Assembly (NCBI GenBank): GCA_963842975.1
Contig: CAWJIH010000009.1
Span: 496,001 to 560,000, forward strand
Source of the DNA: JACJWR01 sp963842975
GTDB taxonomy: Bacteria > Actinomycetota > Actinomycetes > S36-B12 > UBA10799
DNA length: 64,000 bases
Reading direction: 5' to 3'
Part shown: positions 59,540 to 64,000 of the stretch, one piece after another
How the letters are laid out: each line of letters starts with the position of its first letter
Position numbering within the stretch: the stretch's first letter is position 1
Translations under genes and position numbers: made by a program
Notes under the pieces: model-generated
The model's database searches: none
What the model saw: only the letters and a program-made list of their open reading frames with translations
What the model was told of the DNA's origin: nothing

Positions 59540-62265
59540 GCCTGCCACCGCCTGGACTACACGGACTGGACCCACGCTGGTCGCGGGAGGTCACGGGGAT
59601 CGATTCAACTGGCGCCACCCGAACCTGGCACGTGCTCGATTCGCATGCTGGCGCTTCCGAGGCCGAACTGGACGGGCTTGCCGGCACCTTGCTGTGTGTG
59701 CACGGCAACCCCACCTGGTCGTATCTGTGGCGCAGGCTCGTGGCTGCACCGCCGAACGGCTGGCGGGTGATCGCGGTCGACCAGTTGGACATGGGCTATT
59801 CGGATCGCACCGGCACGGTCCGGCCGTTGGCCCAGCGAGTTGATGACCTTGACTCCCTGACCGACGCGCTTGGACTCACCGGCGCCGGCGCGAGCGCCGC
59901 AGGTGGCGCGGGCACCCGGGCCGAGGGGAAACCGCGCATCATCACGGTCGCGCACGACTGGGGTGGTCCGATCTCGCTCGGGTGGGCCGAACGGCACGTG
60001 GACCAACTCGACGGAGTGGTGCTCGCCAACACCGCAGTACATCAGCCAGCGCACGCTCCCGCACCGCGGGTGATTCGCGCAGCTCGCCTGCCCGGCATGT
60101 TGCCCAGCGTCACTTCGCGCAGCCGCATGTTCATCCGCTCGGCAATGTTCCTCTCCCGCCCGGTACCGCCGCCAGCGATCCGGAAGGGGTACTACGCGCC
60201 CTACGCCGGAACCGAGCGGCGGGCGGCCATCGAAACCTTCGTTCGCGACATCCCGTTGGATCCGACCGACGTCAGCGCTGCGGCACTCGATGCCATCGCC
60301 GACGGCCTGCCGTCGCTGGCAGACGTCCCGGTGCTGTTGCTGTGGGGGCCGCGCGATCCGGTGTTTTCGGACCTTTACCTGCGCGACCTCATCGCCCGGT
60401 TGCCGCATGCAGACGTGCATCGATATGAAGGCTCCAGCCATCTTGTGCCCGAAGATGCGCCAACTTTCGCCGCGGATGTTGCCACCTGGGTGGCGACGCG
60501 GAGTCTGCAGGCGGGCCGCGACGATAGCCACGCCGCTGGCGGCCCCGGAGCCGTTGGCGTTGCCTCGGCGGCGCCCGAGCCAACTGTCGAATCACCCCTC
60601 GGACGTCACCTGTGGTCGGCCATCACCGACCGCGCCGCCGATCCGAGCACGGCCGACCGCCCCGCGGTCACCGAGTTCGAAGCCGATGGACGCGCAACCG
60701 CAATCAGCTTCGCCGACCTCGAGCGCCGGACCGCGGCGGTTGCGGCCGGCTTGCGGGCGATCGGTGTGCAGCCTGGCGAACGAATCGCCCTGCTGATCCC
60801 GCCCGGAGCTGATTTAACCGCCGCGCTCTATGGGATCTGGCGTGCCGGAGCCGTGGCTGTGGTTGTTGATGCTGGCCTCGGCCTGCGGGGGATGCGGGTG
60901 GCATTGCGCAGTGCCGGCCCGAAGTACCTGATGGGCATCACGAAAGGGCTTGCCGCGGCCCGGCTGATGGCCACTGGTGCGCAACTGATTTCGGTCGGTT
61001 CGATCTCGGCGAAGGCCAGTCGAGCACTTGGTGTGCGCTGGTCGCTGGCCGAAATCGAGCAGCGTGGTGCGGCCTGTGAGGTACCACCGCCGCCTTTCGA
61101 CGACGATCCGGCCGCGATCGCTTTCACTTCCGGTGCGACAGGTCCGGCCAAGGGTGTGTTGTATCTGCACAAGCAGTTGTGCGCCCAGCGTGACGCTTTG
61201 GCCAGCCTGTACGGCATCGGCCCCGATGACACATTGGTGGCGGCCTTTGGCGTATTCGCGCTTTTCGGTGCTGCACTGGGCATCCCATCGGCCGTGCCCG
61301 CGATGGATCTCACCAGCCCGAGCACCCTCACCGCGCGGGCCTTGGGGGATGCTGCCGCAGGTCTTGAGGCAACCATGGTGTTTGCCTCGCCGGCGGCGTT
61401 GGCGAATGTGGCCGCGACAGCAGAGCAGGTGTCCACGGCTGGGGCCGCGGCGCTGGCCCAAGTGCGTTTGCTGCTTTCCACCGGTGCGCCGGTCCCCGCC
61501 GAACTCTTGGCCGAGGTGAGGGATCGGTTGATGCCGACCGCTGAGGCGCACGCCCCTTACGGAATGACCGAGGTCCTTCCGGTTGCCGACATTGAGTTGG
61601 CCGAAATGGTCGACGTTGGGGTCGGCAATGGCACCTGTGTCGGCCACCCGGTGCCCGGAGTGGCCGTCGGTGTCGCGCCCCTGGACGTCACTGGCCGCCC
61701 GGACGGCGGCGAACCCATCGACGCCTTCGGAATCACCGGTGAGGTGTGCGTGGCCGCCGCGCATACGAAGGAGCGCTACGACCGGTTGTGGGTGACCGAG
61801 GCGGCGGCTAGTGAACACGTCGGCTGGCACCGCACCGGCGATGTCGGGCATTTCGACTTTGATGGTCGGCTGTGGATCGAAGGCCGGTTGGTGCACGTGA
61901 TCGTCACCGCTGACGGGCCAGTCACTCCGGTCGGAATTGAGCGGCAGGCCGAATCCGTGGCCGGCGTCGCACGCGCTGCGGCCGTGGGTGTCGGACCCCG
62001 AGGAGCGGCCCAAGTGGCGGTGGTAGTGGAAGTCAGCGATTCGGAGCAGGAATCGAAGGCCTCAGCGCAACTTGCAGACTCCCGACTTCGTGAGGCTGTG
62101 CGGTCGGCGGTGGCTCATGGGTTACCCGAAGCGCCGCAGATAGTGGCCGTGTTGACCACGAAGGCGCTGCCAGTCGACATCCGACACAACTCCAAGATCG
62201 ACCGGGTGGCCGTCGCCCGGTGGGCCACGAAGGTGCTCAACGGGGAACGGGTCGGTTCGCTATGA
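59536..62265 (+). CDS. OleB-OleC fusion: beta-lactone decarboxylase and beta-lactone synthetase
   Basis: A 909-residue bifunctional protein. Residues about 1-325 are OleB, a haloalkane-dehalogenase-like hydrolase with HGNPTWSYLWRR, nucleophile Asp141 in VAHDWGGP and base His in EGSSHLVPED. It decarboxylates the cis-beta-lactone to the olefin. After a flexible Ala/Gly/Pro linker, residues about 350-909 are OleC, an AMP-forming-like enzyme (AFTSGATGPAKGVLYLHK; YGMTEVLPVAD; HRTGDVGHFDFDGRLW) that makes the lactone from the beta-hydroxy acid. Such fusions are typical of actinobacterial ole clusters. GTG start; the stop overlaps oleD (ATGA). Confidence 0.93.
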   Translation: MSLPPPGLHGLDPRWSREVTGIDSTGATRTWHVLDSHAGASEAELDGLAGTLLCVHGNPTWSYLWRRLVAAPPNGWRVIAVDQLDMGYSDRTGTVRPLAQRVDDLDSLTDALGLTGAGASAAGGAGTRAEGKPRIITVAHDWGGPISLGWAERHVDQLDGVVLANTAVHQPAHAPAPRVIRAARLPGMLPSVTSRSRMFIRSAMFLSRPVPPPAIRKGYYAPYAGTERRAAIETFVRDIPLDPTDVSAAALDAIADGLPSLADVPVLLLWGPRDPVFSDLYLRDLIARLPHADVHRYEGSSHLVPEDAPTFAADVATWVATRSLQAGRDDSHAAGGPGAVGVASAAPEPTVESPLGRHLWSAITDRAADPSTADRPAVTEFEADGRATAISFADLERRTAAVAAGLRAIGVQPGERIALLIPPGADLTAALYGIWRAGAVAVVVDAGLGLRGMRVALRSAGPKYLMGITKGLAAARLMATGAQLISVGSISAKASRALGVRWSLAEIEQRGAACEVPPPPFDDDPAAIAFTSGATGPAKGVLYLHKQLCAQRDALASLYGIGPDDTLVAAFGVFALFGAALGIPSAVPAMDLTSPSTLTARALGDAAAGLEATMVFASPAALANVAATAEQVSTAGAAALAQVRLLLSTGAPVPAELLAEVRDRLMPTAEAHAPYGMTEVLPVADIELAEMVDVGVGNGTCVGHPVPGVAVGVAPLDVTGRPDGGEPIDAFGITGEVCVAAAHTKERYDRLWVTEAAASEHVGWHRTGDVGHFDFDGRLWIEGRLVHVIVTADGPVTPVGIERQAESVAGVARAAAVGVGPRGAAQVAVVVEVSDSEQESKASAQLADSRLREAVRSAVAHGLPEAPQIVAVLTTKALPVDIRHNSKIDRVAVARWATKVLNGERVGSL

Positions 62266-63233
62266 AGGTCCTGGTGACCGGCGGGAGCAGTTTGATCGCG
62301 GCTGGTGTCGCCGAGACGTTGCATCGGCGCGGCGATGAGGTGGCGGTGCTCCAGCGGCGGCCGTCACAGGTCGCGGAGCGATGCGGCCTCAGCGAATACC
62401 TCGGTGACGTGACCGATGCAGCGACGGTGGCCCGCGCCGTGGCCGGCGGGGTCGATGTGGTGGTGCACGCTGCGGCCCGGGTCGGGGTGGTGGGGACACC
62501 TGCGCAGTTCTACGAAACCAACGTGCGCGGCACACTCGCCGTGCTGGAGGCAGCCCAAGACGCAGGGGTTGGCCGATTCGTGTTTGTCTCCTCCCCATCA
62601 GTGGCGCACGCTGGGGCTGCGATCGCCGGGGCGGGGGCTGATCCGGCGAATCCGCGCCGAGCGGGCAGCCACTATTCGAAGTCCAAGGCCCAGGCGGAGA
62701 TCGACGTGCTCGCCGCGGATACTCCAGGTTTCGCCACCATCGCGATCCGCCCACATCTGGTGTGGGGTCCGGGGGACACCCAACTGGTGGGACGGATTGT
62801 GGAACGTGCCAAAGACCGTCGGTTGGCGCTGGTTGGCGGCGGGCGAGCGTTGATCGATACCACCTTCATCGACAACGCCGTGGATGCTCTTGTGGCGTCG
62901 GTGGATCGTGCCGAAGCCGGCCATGGTGAGGCGTTCGTGGTCACCAACGGCGAACCACGCACCGTCAACGAGTTGTTCGAGCGAATCTGCCGGGCGTCCC
63001 ACGTGACGCCTCCCGCACGATCCGTGCCGCGGCCGGTCGCCTGGGCCGGAGGGGCTGTCGCGGAGGCAGTCTGGAGCCTCACCCGACGCAAGGATGACCC
63101 TCCGATGACTCGATTCCTCGCCACCCAACTGGGTACCGCGCATTGGTTCGACCAGGCGCGGGTGCGCGAGGTGCTGCAATGGTCGCCCCGGGTGAGCCTG
63201 GACGAAGGCTTCGCCCGGCTCAGTCAGCGGTAG
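62262..63233 (+). CDS. oleD: OleD, 2-alkyl-3-oxoalkanoate reductase
   Basis: A 323-residue extended SDR with VTGGSSLIAAG (a variant of the usual GGxGFxG NADPH loop), catalytic Ser in FVSSPSVAH and Y-x3-K in HYSKSKAQAE, then RPHLVWGPGD. It reduces the OleA product to a beta-hydroxy acid for OleC. It is the last gene of the oleA-oleBC-oleD operon, and its end overlaps the convergent YihY-type gene by 14 bp. The ATG in the OleBC stop is the start. Confidence 0.92.
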   Translation: MKVLVTGGSSLIAAGVAETLHRRGDEVAVLQRRPSQVAERCGLSEYLGDVTDAATVARAVAGGVDVVVHAAARVGVVGTPAQFYETNVRGTLAVLEAAQDAGVGRFVFVSSPSVAHAGAAIAGAGADPANPRRAGSHYSKSKAQAEIDVLAADTPGFATIAIRPHLVWGPGDTQLVGRIVERAKDRRLALVGGGRALIDTTFIDNAVDALVASVDRAEAGHGEAFVVTNGEPRTVNELFERICRASHVTPPARSVPRPVAWAGGAVAEAVWSLTRRKDDPPMTRFLATQLGTAHWFDQARVREVLQWSPRVSLDEGFARLSQR

Positions 63234-64000
63234 CTGTCCCGTCGAGTTGGTCCAGCGGGATCCCGCGATCGGCGAATCCAGCCGCCAGTGCGGCCGATAC
63301 ATACACAGCCATGGACTGCAGATACAGCACCAGCAGGATCCCGATCGGTGCGGTGAGAGCACCGTATTGCGGCTTGTCGAGGGCGAACCCGAGGATGAGC
63401 GTCATCGCGCCTTTGAGGATTTCGATGGCGACCGCACCGAATGCCGCGCCCACCACCCTGGCCCGACGTTCCGGCCGGATCCCGCCGAAGTGGCTCAACA
63501 CCAGGTAGACGGCGGCGAAGTTCAGGCCCAATGTCACCACGATCGATACCAGTCGCAGCAAGGCTGACGGTCCAGTCCAGGACAATCCGATCATTTCGAA
63601 CACATTTGTGGCGAACGTGGAGGTGATGGTGGAGGCCACGAAGGAGAGCATCACCAGCACCGCCAGCGGCAGCAGCCACGCGAGCAGTCGAGCTTTGCCG
63701 AGCAGGAAGTTGCGCGGATCCTTCGGTGCTCCGAACACCAAGTGGATTGATTGGTTGACCGCGCTTATCCCTCCCACGCCACCGTAAAGCAGTCCGACGA
63801 GCCCCAGTACCGAGGCGGTTTGACCCGCAGCGCGCAGCGTGTCTGGGTCGAGGCTGCCATCACCGAGCAGGCCGGGAAACGCCTCTCCGACGGCTTCGGT
63901 CAGGTAGCTGGAGAGTTGCTCGTTGCCCAGCGTCGCGGCGAGACCGTAACCGAACGCTAGGAGGGCGAAGATGGAGAAGAATAGGTAGTAGGTGGTGCCA
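63220..64000 (-). CDS. YihY/BrkB-family membrane protein (N-terminus outside window)
   Basis: About 260 C-terminal residues are visible, open to the window edge. The frame runs through GLVGLLYGGVGGISAVNQSIH and APKDPRNFLLGKARLLAWL, then several long hydrophobic segments with NFAAVYLVLSHFGG and PIGILLVLYLQSMAVYVSAALAAGF. These are typical of YihY/BrkB proteins (older name ribonuclease BN). The transported or processed substrate is unknown. An internal ATG in the frame is not the start because family sequence continues upstream. Confidence 0.88.
   Translation of the reverse strand, partial: GTTYYLFFSIFALLAFGYGLAATLGNEQLSSYLTEAVGEAFPGLLGDGSLDPDTLRAAGQTASVLGLVGLLYGGVGGISAVNQSIHLVFGAPKDPRNFLLGKARLLAWLLPLAVLVMLSFVASTITSTFATNVFEMIGLSWTGPSALLRLVSIVVTLGLNFAAVYLVLSHFGGIRPERRARVVGAAFGAVAIEILKGAMTLILGFALDKPQYGALTAPIGILLVLYLQSMAVYVSAALAAGFADRGIPLDQLDGTATAD

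Noticed and set aside
1..64000. tRNA or rRNA genes
   Set aside because: No cloverleaf with conserved GTTCRA T-loop or rRNA core sequence was recognised in the intergenic regions by eye; a tRNAscan run would settle this.

Overview
The window is high-GC, gene-dense bacterial DNA from an actinomycete-type organism. The evidence is NucS/EndoMS mismatch repair, MurT-GatD lipid II amidation, GlgE maltosyl transfer and GatCAB amidation, together with GTG starts and ATGA/GTGA gene overlaps. From about 31.7 to 56.4 kb the gene content closely follows, as I remember it, the Mycobacterium tuberculosis Rv3009c-Rv3039c neighbourhood (crotonase, methyltransferases, acyltransferase, GT4, GH57, ETF, IscS, MnmA, MetE-like, LigA, GatCAB). 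No rRNA, tRNA, CRISPR array, phage or intact insertion sequence was recognised. Genus cannot be named from the sequence alone.

Layout. 0-5 kb: the end of a B12-binding acyl-CoA mutase small subunit, an ABC exporter, nucS and a tandem-fused 3-hydroxybutyryl-CoA dehydrogenase. 5-11.4 kb: hydrolases, an SDR, an OafA-type acyltransferase and an ABC-F protein. 11.4-15.6 kb: crotonyl-CoA carboxylase/reductase, methylmalonyl-CoA epimerase, thiolase and the MeaB G-protein. 15.6-20 kb: an accessory patch with a truncated Phd-like antitoxin, VapBC with a palindromic operator, an AbiEi/PD-(D/E)XK-like gene and three copies of a 67-bp palindromic repeat. 20-22.7 kb: the mutase large subunit and a CnoX-like thioredoxin. 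22.7-31.5 kb: murT-gatD and glgX-glgE-glgB. 31.7-40.6 kb: a polymethylated-polysaccharide (MGLP)-like locus and ETF. 40.9-56.4 kb: AlkC, a large PLP decarboxylase, cysteine desulfurase plus mnmA, two TRIC channels, ligA and gatCAB. 56.6-64 kb: a lipoprotein, a riboswitch-led SCO2322-family surface protein, the ole olefin cluster and the start of a YihY-type gene.

Three themes link the genes. (1) Thiolase, HBDH, crotonase, Ccr, epimerase, a split B12 mutase and MeaB could form most of an ethylmalonyl-CoA or ethylmalonyl/methylmalonyl-CoA route. A cobalamin riboswitch also lies in the window. (2) GlgX, GlgE, GlgB, GT4, GH57 and sugar methyltransferases describe alpha-glucan and probably methylated glucan metabolism. 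(3) OleA, an OleB-OleC fusion and OleD are a complete long-chain olefin pathway, next to the B12-riboswitch gene. Three genes (a methyltransferase, the GH57 and the normally essential gatB) each carry a one-base insertion; the same lesion in gatB suggests sequence errors rather than decay.
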